Below, one piece after another: positions 1 through 7,761 of a stretch of DNA of 64,000 nucleotides (its first letter is position 1; the number at the start of each line of letters is the position of its first letter). The stretch is from Albidovulum sediminicola. Lineage in GTDB: Bacteria; Pseudomonadota; Alphaproteobacteria; Rhodobacterales; Rhodobacteraceae. A program made the translations under genes and the position numbers. Under the pieces are notes generated by a model. The model was given only the letters and a program-made list of their open reading frames with translations, was not told the origin of the DNA and did no database searches. The stretch spans positions 1-64,000 of the forward strand of contig NZ_JAOWLA010000001.1 in the NCBI RefSeq assembly GCF_025751575.1, given 5' to 3'.

Positions 1-173
1 CGACGATCGACACCTGGCTCGAGATGCAGCCCGAGGCTGACCGCGCCCGCTTCTTCGCCCAGATCGAGGCGCTGGCCACCAACCCGAACGCCCGCAAGAT
101 CGCAACGCATCCCCTGCGTGGCGACGAGGTCACTGCCATGGTCGAGAAGCTGAAGGCCAAGGCCCAAGCTTGA
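1..173 (+). CDS. C-terminal end of an unidentified protein (partial)
   Basis: An open frame enters at the left edge and ends at a TGA at 171-173, giving the last 56 residues of a protein. The tail is hydrophilic and helical, rich in Ala, Lys and Glu, and ends in a Lys/Ala run (KLKAKAQA). No catalytic motif or membrane segment is visible. I do not recognise the family. A strong hairpin lies 36 bases after the stop, which fits this being the last gene of its transcript. Confidence 0.6.
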   Translation, partial: TIDTWLEMQPEADRARFFAQIEALATNPNARKIATHPLRGDEVTAMVEKLKAKAQA

Positions 174-207
174 CAGGCGAAGGATTGATGGCGAACTGGT
201 CAACTTG

Positions 208-235
208 CTCGGCCCCCGCGCAAAAGCGGGGGCCG
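208..235 (+). terminator. Hairpin after the first gene, terminator-like
   Basis: CGGCCCCCGC at 210-219 pairs perfectly with GCGGGGGCCG at 226-235 around a 6-base loop. The sequence after it is GAAAAC, not a T-run, so it is not a textbook intrinsic terminator on the plus strand. It may stop or pause transcription from the upstream gene. The remaining stretch up to 422 shows nothing I can support as a gene. Confidence 0.45.
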
Positions 236-422
236 AAAACGGCGCGGAGCGGCCGTCCGCTGCCTGACGCCGCCGCCGCAAAGCTTCACCAAACCGGCCG
301 TTCGGTCGTCGACGCAGCATTGTGGGAATACAAACGACGGCAACGCGAGACAAAGATGCCGGACGCGTGTCTCATCTTATTGCCACCTTCCGGGGCCGAA
401 GGTCTTCGCCTGAAAGCCGGAC

Positions 423-1334
423 TCACTTTCCCAAAGCCTTGAGCACCAAGTCTGGCTGATCGGTCGCTGCCGCAAAGCCGCGATCAAGCAGTTCGCGCCA
501 AGGGGCCGGGTCGCTATTGTTGACCAAGGCCGAATCCTCCGGACCACCCGCGCCGATGGCGAGGCAAATGCCCAATGCCTTCAATCGAGCAACAAACTCC
601 GGTGTCAGTCGCGTACTGCGGACATTGACCATCCTGAGCGCTGAGCCGACCTGCGCGAAGACTTCCTCGAAATCCGAAAGATAGTCCCGCGACTGGAACA
701 GGGAGACAGCGACGTCGATGCCCGTGGCCAAGGTCGCATCGCGCAATTTGCTCTGATCGGTACCGGAGTAATAGAGCTCGAAGAGCCGCAAGTTCCGCGT
801 GTCGCGGCCTTGAAGCGCTGCCGCAAGACTGTCGACCTCGTAGGTTTTCAGCCCCAACAGCACCAGCAGCCGACCGTCTGCCAGATCGAGTGCCTCTGCA
901 AGCGTCGGCACATGGAGGTCGCCACCATCAGCGGCGTCGACGAGCGTCAGTTGCCTGACCTGTTCCAGGGAATAGTCACGAACATAGTCCTTGCCGCCGC
1001 GGCTCTCGCGTGAGGGCCCACCCGGCGGCCCTTCCGGGAACACGCTTTCAACGTCGGTGGTTCGGTTTAGCGTGTGGTCGTGCATGAGCACGTATTGGCC
1101 GTCAGCGGTGAGCTGGGGGTTGATATGTATGGCCTCAATTCCACGATCGAGGGCGTATTGAATCGCGGCCAGCGAGTTCTCTGGTGCTCCGCCCATGACC
1201 GCACTGCGATGTGCGATCACCAAAGGCGGCTTGCCGGGCGTCAGCCGTTCCTCAAAGCTCACCTGAGCGAACAAGGTCGTCGGCAGCAGTAGTCCCAGCA
1301 AAGACATCGCCGCCAATGCGAATTTCGCGTGCAT
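423..1334 (-). CDS. GDPD-like (glycerophosphodiester phosphodiesterase fold) exported protein with altered metal site
   Basis: About 303 residues with a signal peptide (roughly residues 1-24, ending TTLFAQ), so probably periplasmic. The start at 1334 gives this signal peptide directly; an upstream ATG at 1397 adds an unlikely basic leader. The TIM-barrel family signatures are present: H42-R43 in the AHRS stretch, PENSLAAI, and H85-D86 in MHDHTLNRTTD. In the family the calcium or magnesium site is built by an ExD motif and a later Glu in an IExK stretch. Here the first aligns with IHINP (His70, Asn72) and the second with LLGLK, so all three ligands look substituted. Family assignment is firm; catalytic activity is doubtful. 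It is the only coding sequence between the left-edge gene and the integrase relic. Confidence 0.8.
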   Translation of the reverse strand: MHAKFALAAMSLLGLLLPTTLFAQVSFEERLTPGKPPLVIAHRSAVMGGAPENSLAAIQYALDRGIEAIHINPQLTADGQYVLMHDHTLNRTTDVESVFPEGPPGGPSRESRGGKDYVRDYSLEQVRQLTLVDAADGGDLHVPTLAEALDLADGRLLVLLGLKTYEVDSLAAALQGRDTRNLRLFELYYSGTDQSKLRDATLATGIDVAVSLFQSRDYLSDFEEVFAQVGSALRMVNVRSTRLTPEFVARLKALGICLAIGAGGPEDSALVNNSDPAPWRELLDRGFAAATDQPDLVLKALGK

Positions 1335-1578
1335 GCCAGGAATTTTCCCCTTGCCGGCCCGGCGCCCGCTCCAAATCATGATACCCTTCAAATACATATG
1401 CGCCCCAAGATTGGCTGGTGCAGATCAAGTAAGAAATATCAGAGTATGGCCAGATCAATTGCTCAGGCAACTGCGCTCGCGTGTCGCGCCACTGTGGGTG
1501 CCGCTCCTGTCGGTGAAGTCCGCTCCGGGTCTCGTGGCCGCCCTCCGCCGCGCGGAAGCAACATTGTGATATCGTGGA

Positions 1579-1599
1579 ACACCAACGTCGCGTTGGTGT
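1579..1599. repeat. Perfect 9-base inverted repeat upstream of the integrase remnant
   Basis: ACACCAACG at 1579-1587 and CGTTGGTGT at 1591-1599 form a perfect palindrome around TCG. It lies 33 bases before the ATG of the recombinase relic in an otherwise gene-free stretch (1335-1632). It could be an operator, a hairpin of the relic mobile element or a recombination-site arm; the sequence alone does not decide. Confidence 0.5.
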
Positions 1600-1632
1600 C
1601 GTGGCAGGGCGTGGCGGACAAGAGGAAGCCCC

Positions 1633-2139
1633 ATGCCAACCGCAAACTTGCGTGCCATTCGTGCCTGCGGCCCTTCCTGGAACAAGGGGCGTGTCGCCAG
1701 CCAGGAGCGGCCGCTTCAACCCAAACACGTCTGGGCTCTTCGCGTCCGATTGGAGATTGCCGAGAACCACCGGGATCTCGCCTTGTTCAACCAGGCCATC
1801 GACAGCAAACTCCGCGGCTGCGACCTGGTGCAGCGCAGAGTGGCGGATGTCTATGCGTCAGCTCAGGTCACGGAACGCGCTTCCATCATACAGGGCAAGA
1901 CCCAGCGCCCGGTCCGGTTCGAGATCACCGAAAGCACCCGAAAGTTGATTTCACGCTGGATGAGGGAGCCGCTGATGATCGCTGCGGTGCGGCTTCCCCG
2001 AACCGGACTTTCGTCGGATCATGGAGCAACGTCCGGCACACCATCTATTCACAAGATTCTTGGCACGGCATTCGTTAGCGCCATGAACGGTCTGCACTTG
2101 CGCAAAGGCACCGCATCCGACGGCCGCGTTTCGGGTTAA
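1633..2139 (+). pseudogene. Tyrosine recombinase/integrase remnant, C-terminal catalytic part lost
   Basis: The first ~115 residues match, from memory, a short chromosomal integrase family of proteobacteria that starts MPTANLRA, followed by PSWNKGR, KHVWALRVRLE, DLALFN-AIDSKLRGCDL and IQGKTQRPVRFEITE. The start at 1633 has a GAGGAAG ribosome site. Members of this family run to about 200 residues and finish with the HxxR, His and Tyr catalytic boxes. Here similarity stops near residue 115 (around base 1975); the remaining ~50 residues to the stop at 2140 do not resemble the family in any frame, and no Arg-His-Tyr set is visible. I read it as a truncated, inactive relic, probably rejoined to unrelated DNA. 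Confidence 0.7.
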
Positions 2140-2200
2140 GGCAATGATCAGCACACGTCGGTAGACAAAAACGCCCAACTTGGCGCCGCCCCGGGACAGC

Positions 2201-3133
2201 TCACGTCGGCCAGGCGCCAGAGCCGTGAAGGTCTTGCGTGAGTTTCTCAACCGCCAACACAACCCGGGATAGGGCCGGGTCGCCAAGCATCCGGCGATGA
2301 TGGCTCAGGCCCACCGTTCGCAGATACCGTGGTTCGAGAGGGACGGCGGCAACCTGTCCACTGGCCAACTCGCCCGCAAAGGCGCTTTGCGCAAAAACGC
2401 CGAAACCCGCCCCGGAACTGACCAGTTTGACCAGTTGGTGGCCTGCGTCGATCTCGTACAGGATGTTCAGCTTCAGCCCCAACGCCTCGACTTGCCGTTC
2501 CAGGTTCGATCGAAGGGTGTGCCGGGCGGAGGTGACGATCAGCGGCAACTCCGGGATACGGCTGACAGGAAAGGGTGTCGGGATGTCCCGCATCTTGTCC
2601 GCCGCTCCGATGAGCATCATTTCTTCCCGCATGAGCGGCCGCGAGATGACGGTTTCGGTGTCGTGGGCATTGAACGTGACGGCGATGTCAAGCTCTCCTG
2701 CCTCGACCCAGTCGTAAAGATAACCCGACATCGCCTCGACGATCCGCAACGACACCTTGGGAAACACGGTGGACAGCCTGTGCAAGAGTGGCTGGGTCAT
2801 CACCACGGAGACCGAAGGCGGCAGGCCGATCGATACGTCGCCTGACGGCTCGAACCCGATGTCCTGAAGATCGGTCTGAAGTGTGCCGAGAATCCCGAAG
2901 ACCTCATAGGCCTTGGGCAGCAGGTGGCGGCCCGCCCGCGTCAGCACCACACCGCGCGGCAAGCGATCGAACAGCGGCTGGCCCAGATCGGTTTCAAGCC
3001 GCCGGATCGACGCTGAAAGCGCCGGTTGCGCCACGCCCAGTCGTGTCGCGGCCGCGGTGATGGAGCCCTCCTCGGCCACCGTCATGAAGGCACGAAGCCG
3101 GACAAGATCGAACTGATGAACGAGCTGAGCCAT
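2201..3133 (-). CDS. LysR-family transcriptional regulator
   Basis: 310 residues. Residues ~8-67 form the LysR winged helix-turn-helix (FMTVAEEGSITAAATRLGVAQPALSASIRRLE), and the rest is a periplasmic-binding-protein-like effector domain. It diverges from the dctPQM-type TRAP operon with a 98-base gap that holds an ATGG/CCATA dyad overlapping its own start codon, a layout typical of autoregulated LysR activators controlling the divergent operon. The likely effector is the substrate of the transporter or a catabolite of it, which I cannot name. The ATG at 3133 is the natural start for the family. Confidence 0.92.
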   Translation of the reverse strand: MAQLVHQFDLVRLRAFMTVAEEGSITAAATRLGVAQPALSASIRRLETDLGQPLFDRLPRGVVLTRAGRHLLPKAYEVFGILGTLQTDLQDIGFEPSGDVSIGLPPSVSVVMTQPLLHRLSTVFPKVSLRIVEAMSGYLYDWVEAGELDIAVTFNAHDTETVISRPLMREEMMLIGAADKMRDIPTPFPVSRIPELPLIVTSARHTLRSNLERQVEALGLKLNILYEIDAGHQLVKLVSSGAGFGVFAQSAFAGELASGQVAAVPLEPRYLRTVGLSHHRRMLGDPALSRVVLAVEKLTQDLHGSGAWPT

Positions 3134-3136
3134 AAT

Positions 3137-3176
3137 CCATACAATTTATCATATGGCGATAGACGTAATCCATATG
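3137..3176. promoter_or_regulatory. Candidate LysR operator in the divergent promoter
   Basis: CCATA (3137-3141) and TATGG (3152-3156) form an inverted repeat spaced by 10 bases, the shape of a LysR T-N11-A type box. A third copy, CCATATG, occurs at 3170-3176, and TAATCCATA is directly repeated at 3133 and 3166. The region is markedly AT-rich compared with its surroundings. It overlaps the start codon of the regulator and lies about 55-95 bases upstream of dctP. Confidence 0.55.
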
Positions 3177-3231
3177 AGATTTTTTTGCCAGAGCAGGCTA
3201 ACAAGGCTCGGCAGTTCTCTGGGAGGAATAC

Positions 3232-4236
3232 ATGAAACGTCTGGCACTCATCGCGACCGCCGCCGCAGGCGCCCTTTTCGCCGGTGCGACCTTCGCCGCC
3301 GACTTCACCATCACGGTCACGCTCGACACCAGCCCGCAGCATGTCCGCAATGTCTGGCTCAAGGACTTCGCGCAGGCGGTCGAGGAAAAGTCCGGCGGCA
3401 AGCTCGAGCTCGAGATTTTCGAGGCCGCTGCGAAATACAAGGACAGTGAAGCGGCCGCTGCAGTGGCGCAAGGCGCCATCGACATGGCGATCCCGCAGTA
3501 CCAGCTGATCTCGCGTTTCGTGCCGGAGTCGGATTTTGAGCAGCTGCCGATGTTCTACGGTCTTGGGCGTGACCAGATCTATGCCGTGGTTGACGGCGAA
3601 GTTGGCGACGAATTGCACGAGAAGATCGAGAATACACTTGGCGTGAAGGTGCTGGGCCGTCCGATCGACCTTGGCTTTGGCACGGTATTCTCCACGGACG
3701 TCGAACTGAAGACCCCATCCGATCTGGCCGGGCTGAAGGTGCGTGTGCCCGGTGGCCCCGCGACCGTGCAGCGGTATGAAAACATGGGGGCGGTGCCGGT
3801 TCAGATCGCCTGGCCGGACGTGCCCCAGGCGTTGCAGACCGGAACGATCTCGTCGCTCTGGTCGACGCAGGAATCCGTCGCCTCGGCCAAGCTGTGGGAC
3901 GCCGGGGTCAAGTACGCGATGGAGGACCGGCAGGCCATCGTGCAGTATGTTCCCCTGATCAGCCAGCAGGCCCTCGACAAGCTGCCCGAAGACCTGCGCG
4001 CCGTTCTGGTCGACACCTGGGACGCGATGGTCGACGCGCAGCGCGACTTCGCCGCTGAGCGTCAGCAGAGGGCCCGCGACCTGAATGCCGAGAACGGCAT
4101 CGTGACCTCCGACCCCGACGCCGCAGCGCTGGCCGAGATGCGAAAGACGCTGATGGCGGTCCAGCCTGCGCTGGTCGAGGAACTGGGCATCGACCCGGCC
4201 TTCATCGACCGGATCGCAGCCGTGACCGGCGAGTGA
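3232..4236 (+). CDS. dctP: TRAP transporter solute-binding protein (DctP family)
   Basis: 334 residues with a cleavable signal peptide (about 1-23, ATFAA), so it acts in the periplasm, capturing an organic acid-type substrate for the membrane subunits encoded just downstream. The DctP fold shows in the paired blocks around KVRVPGGPATVQRYENMGA and PQALQTGTISSLWSTQES, which in the family include the substrate-binding Arg and the helix-swapped hinge. A GGGAGGA ribosome site precedes the ATG by a normal spacing. It is first in an operon with dctQ and dctM, divergent from a LysR gene. The substrate cannot be read from sequence. Confidence 0.93.
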   Translation: MKRLALIATAAAGALFAGATFAADFTITVTLDTSPQHVRNVWLKDFAQAVEEKSGGKLELEIFEAAAKYKDSEAAAAVAQGAIDMAIPQYQLISRFVPESDFEQLPMFYGLGRDQIYAVVDGEVGDELHEKIENTLGVKVLGRPIDLGFGTVFSTDVELKTPSDLAGLKVRVPGGPATVQRYENMGAVPVQIAWPDVPQALQTGTISSLWSTQESVASAKLWDAGVKYAMEDRQAIVQYVPLISQQALDKLPEDLRAVLVDTWDAMVDAQRDFAAERQQRARDLNAENGIVTSDPDAAALAEMRKTLMAVQPALVEELGIDPAFIDRIAAVTGE

Positions 4237-4252
4237 CTGGGCGGGCCCGGCC

Positions 4253-4726
4253 ATGAAGTCCTTCCTTGTCGGGCTGGAGACCGGGGCAACCGGTCTGCTC
4301 GCCCTCGCGGCTGCCCTTCTGACGGTCAGCGAATCCGTTTTGCGCTATGTCGCGCCGACGAAACTGCCCGACTGGGGCGCCGAAGTGACCGTCTACCTTG
4401 TCGGCTGGGCGGTCATGCTAAGCGCGGGCCGCCTGATCCGCGACAGGATGCACGTCAGCGTCGAGATGTTGGCAGAACAGCTTCCGGAGCGCACCCAAGT
4501 CGCGCTCAGGCTGTTTACCTGTCTCTTCGGGGTGGTCGTGGCGGGCTGTATCGCCTGGGCCGGCTGGCTGATGGTCGACTTCGCGATCCTGCTGGGCGAA
4601 CGCTCGGACAGCTCGATCCGCTTTCCCATGTGGGCCTACTACGCCGCGATTCCCGTGGGATTTGGCCTGTCCGCGGCGACATACTTCTGGCAGATCGCGA
4701 TGATCGCCACCGGGCAGGAGGGCTGA
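4253..4726 (+). CDS. dctQ: TRAP transporter small permease (DctQ family)
   Basis: 157 residues with four hydrophobic segments, as expected for the small membrane subunit that joins the large DctM permease. The DctQ hallmark region is visible around YVAPTKLPDWGAEVTVYL and GRLIRDRMHVSVEMLAEQLP. It lies 16 bases after dctP and is followed after 2 bases by dctM, so the three are cotranscribed. No strong ribosome site precedes it, which suggests translation partly coupled to dctP. Confidence 0.9.
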   Translation: MKSFLVGLETGATGLLALAAALLTVSESVLRYVAPTKLPDWGAEVTVYLVGWAVMLSAGRLIRDRMHVSVEMLAEQLPERTQVALRLFTCLFGVVVAGCIAWAGWLMVDFAILLGERSDSSIRFPMWAYYAAIPVGFGLSAATYFWQIAMIATGQEG

Positions 4727-4728
4727 GC

Positions 4729-6012
4729 ATGCTTCTTTCTGTCGTCCTGGCCCTGTTCTTCATCCTGTTGCTGATCGGCGTGCCGATCTACCTGGTGCTG
4801 TCCGGCCTTGCCGTTCTGGTCTGGACGGTCGAGGGCAATCCGCTGGTCTCGCTCGGGCAGCAATACGCCAACCACCTTAATTCCTACACTCTGGTGGCGG
4901 TGCCGCTGTTCGTGATCGCTGCGACCTTCATGCAGCGTGGCGGCGTCGCCCGTGCCCTGATCGCCATGGCCTCCGCCTGGGTCGGCCGGGCGCGCGGGGC
5001 GCTCGGGATCGTCTGCATCCTCGCCACCGCCGTCTTTGCGGCCATCTCCGGCTCTTCGGTCGCCACGGCGCTGGCCATCGGCGCGGTGCTGATCCCCGCC
5101 ATGAAACAGCGCGGCTACCCGATCACCTTCGCCACCGGCACCATCGGGGCGGGCGGCACGCTGGGCATCCTGATCCCACCCTCGCTGGCCATGCTGATCT
5201 ACGGCATCATCGTCGATGAGTCCGTGCCACGCCTCTTCCTTGCCGGGGTGGTCCCCGGACTGATCCAGGCCGCGCTGCTGATGGCTTATGTCCGCTACTA
5301 TGCCGTCCGCCACGATCTGCCCGTCGAGGACCCGATGGACCGGCAGCAGTTCATCCGCGCGAACCTGCACGCGATGCCCGCTTTGCTCGTGCCGACCATC
5401 ATCCTTGGCGGCATCTATTCGGGCCTTGTCACCATCTCCGAAGCGGCCGGTCTGTCCGCCGTGGTCGCGATGATCGTGTCGCTGACCTTCTACCGCGAGA
5501 TCCGGCTGCGCGACGTGCTGCCGATCCTCGCCGACGGGGTGCGGCAGACGGGCGTGATCATCTTCATCGTGCTTGCGGCCCTGACCTTTGCCCATTGGCT
5601 GACCGGGGCGGGCGTGACCCGTGCGCTTGTCACCTTCATCGAGCGGATGGACCTGACCGCGCTGCAATTCCTGATCGCAGCGAACATCATCATGTTCATC
5701 CTGGGCATGTTCCTTGAGGTCATCTCGGTCATTCTGATCTTCGTGCCGCTGATCGTTCCGGTCCTGCTGAGGCTGGACATCGACCCGATCCACTTCGGCG
5801 TGATCCTTGTCGTGAACATGGAAATCGCGCTGCTGACGCCACCGGTCGGGCTGAACCTCTTCGTCCTGAAATCCGTCGCCGACACCGGCATCGACAAGGT
5901 GATCCGGGGTGTGACCCCTTACATCGGACTGATGCTGGTGCTGCTGGTATTCATCACGCTGGTGCCGTCGGTCTCCACCTGGCTGCCCGACCTCGTCTTC
6001 GGCGCAAGATAG
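4729..6012 (+). CDS. dctM: TRAP transporter large permease (DctM family)
   Basis: 427 residues, strongly hydrophobic, with the ~11-12 transmembrane segments of the DctM subunit that carries out sodium-driven uptake. Diagnostic stretches include ATAVFAAISGSSVATALAIG, GTIGAGGTLGILIPPSLAML and the C-terminal MEIALLTPPVGLNLFVLK. The ATG at 4729 sits two bases after the dctQ stop; a longer in-frame start at 4630 would only add residues read inside dctQ. A tautomerase-like gene follows after 9 bases. Confidence 0.93.
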   Translation: MLLSVVLALFFILLLIGVPIYLVLSGLAVLVWTVEGNPLVSLGQQYANHLNSYTLVAVPLFVIAATFMQRGGVARALIAMASAWVGRARGALGIVCILATAVFAAISGSSVATALAIGAVLIPAMKQRGYPITFATGTIGAGGTLGILIPPSLAMLIYGIIVDESVPRLFLAGVVPGLIQAALLMAYVRYYAVRHDLPVEDPMDRQQFIRANLHAMPALLVPTIILGGIYSGLVTISEAAGLSAVVAMIVSLTFYREIRLRDVLPILADGVRQTGVIIFIVLAALTFAHWLTGAGVTRALVTFIERMDLTALQFLIAANIIMFILGMFLEVISVILIFVPLIVPVLLRLDIDPIHFGVILVVNMEIALLTPPVGLNLFVLKSVADTGIDKVIRGVTPYIGLMLVLLVFITLVPSVSTWLPDLVFGAR

Positions 6013-6021
6013 GAAATAACC

Positions 6022-6372
6022 ATGCCCGTAGCCCAGATCATCGTCGCGCCGCACCTGGCCCGGACCATCTCGGCGTATGCCGACAGGATCAGTGCCGATC
6101 TGAAGGCGGCCCTTGTCGAAGGCCTGTCGACCGATCCGCGCCTGGTGCAGGTCACGATCACCGCCGCGCTCTGCCCGCCCGAGGGCTGCGAGACGCTGTG
6201 CCTCGTGCATCACCGCGCCGCGGACTCGCGGACCCAAGACATCCGCAAGGCAACCGCCCGCCAGTTGCACGACATCCTGCGCGAGGCCACGAACGCCACG
6301 GTGCGGGTCCGACTGATCGCGACAGAGCCATCGCATATCGCCGCCTGTGACAGTCCGGAGGCCCTGTCGTGA
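6022..6372 (+). CDS. Small tautomerase-like protein
   Basis: 116 residues beginning Met-Pro, so Met removal would expose the N-terminal proline that acts as catalytic base in the tautomerase superfamily. The size, the N-terminal strand MPVAQIIVAPHL followed by a helix and the second strand RLVQVTITAAL fit one beta-alpha-beta-like unit pair, but similarity is weak and the assignment is tentative. It sits in the TRAP operon, 9 bases after dctM, and its TGA overlaps the GTG start of the hydrolase gene. This supports a shared role in processing the imported compound. Confidence 0.5.
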   Translation: MPVAQIIVAPHLARTISAYADRISADLKAALVEGLSTDPRLVQVTITAALCPPEGCETLCLVHHRAADSRTQDIRKATARQLHDILREATNATVRVRLIATEPSHIAACDSPEALS

Positions 6373-7328
6373 CCTGCAACGCAATCTCGCTTCGTGACAT
6401 CCGTTCGTTCCATGTCGGCGGCGCGACGGTCGAACTGACAGGCCAACCCCGGCAAGACGTTCGAGTGTCCCCCGATGCGGCCCCCCGCACCGTGGACCTG
6501 AATGGCCATTACGTCAGCGGGCAGCTTTACGCCCAGCACTTCGTGCTGGACCGGCCGCGCAGCGACGTGCCTATCCTGTTCTGGCATGGCGGCGCGATGA
6601 CCGGCGTGACGTGGGAGACGACACCGGACGACCGACCCGGCTGGTCGCAGGTCTTCCTGCGCCACGGCCACGATGTGGTTGTCTCGGATGCGGTGGAACG
6701 GGGGCGCGCCTCGTGGGCGCCCTTTCCGCAAATCTACGACAGCCCGCCGCTGTTCCGGACGGCCGAGGACGCCTGGTATTTGTTCCGCATGGGCGCGGCC
6801 GAGGATTTTGCCCGGCGACGTCCGTTTGCCGGGCAGCGTTTCCCGATCGCACGCTTCGATCAGCTTTGCGCCCAGTTCGTGCCGCGCTGGACCACGAACG
6901 CAAAGGCCACCATCGCGGCCTACATGCAGCTTGTCGCACGCTTCGACAGGGTTATCATCGTCGCCCATTCCCAGGGAGGCTGGTTCGCGCAATCCCTCGC
7001 GGCCCGTTTGCCCGACCGTGTCGCTGCCGTCGTCCTTCTGGAACCGGCGGGGGCACCGAACCTGGCTCCGGAGGAGATGGCCCGCGCGGCCCGGGTTCCC
7101 CACCTCTATGTATGGGGCGACAACTGCGACAGCCACCCAGCATGGAGACCCTACAAGAGCGACGCGACAGCCTACTCTGAATCGCTTCGCTCGCGGGGCG
7201 GGACCGTCGATACCCTCGACCTGCCGAAACACGGGATCTTGGGCAATTCGCACATGCCCATGATGGACGACAATTCAGACGAAATCGCGTCGATGATCTT
7301 GGGATGGCTTGCGCGAACCAGGGATTGA
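6369..7328 (+). CDS. Alpha/beta hydrolase (esterase-like)
   Basis: 319 residues. The nucleophile elbow AHSQGG puts the catalytic Ser at residue 201; the oxyanion-side motif is FWHGG (about residue 76), and a C-terminal GNSHMPMMDDN supplies the likely catalytic His. There is no signal peptide, so it is cytoplasmic. It starts at a GTG that overlaps the preceding stop (GTGA), showing translational coupling with the tautomerase-like gene. With the TRAP transporter this suggests hydrolysis of an imported ester, lactone or similar compound. Substrate unknown. Confidence 0.85.
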   Translation: MTCNAISLRDIRSFHVGGATVELTGQPRQDVRVSPDAAPRTVDLNGHYVSGQLYAQHFVLDRPRSDVPILFWHGGAMTGVTWETTPDDRPGWSQVFLRHGHDVVVSDAVERGRASWAPFPQIYDSPPLFRTAEDAWYLFRMGAAEDFARRRPFAGQRFPIARFDQLCAQFVPRWTTNAKATIAAYMQLVARFDRVIIVAHSQGGWFAQSLAARLPDRVAAVVLLEPAGAPNLAPEEMARAARVPHLYVWGDNCDSHPAWRPYKSDATAYSESLRSRGGTVDTLDLPKHGILGNSHMPMMDDNSDEIASMILGWLARTRD

Positions 7329-7643
7329 GAGCAGCCGATGCATGGTTCATTCCATGCCTCGGCATCTCGAACGTGCGCATAAATAAAATTCATTCGATCC
7401 AGTGCGCACGACAATAGCAAGGGAACGATACCAGTCGCCAACATCACGATGAAGATCGGCAGCTTGCCCTACATTTCGATCGACCGGACGCAAGCAAGGC
7501 TTCTCGGCTGAATTTTTGCTTCCGTAGTAGACCATGGGTCTGCTCGCTGCTGCAGCAGATGCCCGGAATCCGCCCATCTGCCTGTTCGCGCGTGTGCTGG
7601 AAATATGTCAAGTTCGCAGCCCGTTCCCGCATGCAAATGACGG
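7329..7643. other. Gene-free, AT-richer stretch
   Basis: I see no supportable coding sequence or RNA gene here. The segment is less GC-rich than its neighbours, and short frames on both strands are broken and lack ribosome sites. It may be old horizontally acquired debris, given the recombinase relic at 1.6 kb, but no family similarity is recognisable. Confidence 0.4.
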
Positions 7644-7690
7644 CTGGGCAGCGCCCCCACGCCCCCGGGGGTATTTAGGCAATGAAGAAG
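7644..7690 (-). repeat. Extragenic palindromic repeat, copy A
   Basis: Read on the minus strand, it begins CTTCTTCATTGCC, then TAAATA, then CCCCCGGGGG and a second GC-rich arm (GGGGGCGCTGCCC). The same order of blocks is seen at 39122, 49634 and 53349 on the plus strand. It lies in the spacer upstream of the D-amino-acid transaminase gene. Confidence 0.75.
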
Positions 7691-7761
7691 ATCGGCGCGT
7701 GGTCTTGACCTCGGCCCGGCTTGAGCGGAAGAAAACGCAGGCAGGGCAAAGGAGTCGATAC

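Noticed and set aside
170-442. A 90-residue frame across the first spacer
   Set aside because: It runs through the GC-rich hairpin, lacks a good ribosome site and has no recognisable content.
4639-6384. A 581-residue minus-strand frame opposite dctM
   Set aside because: The frame is Gln/Asp/His-rich, lies over a membrane protein gene and has no family resemblance.
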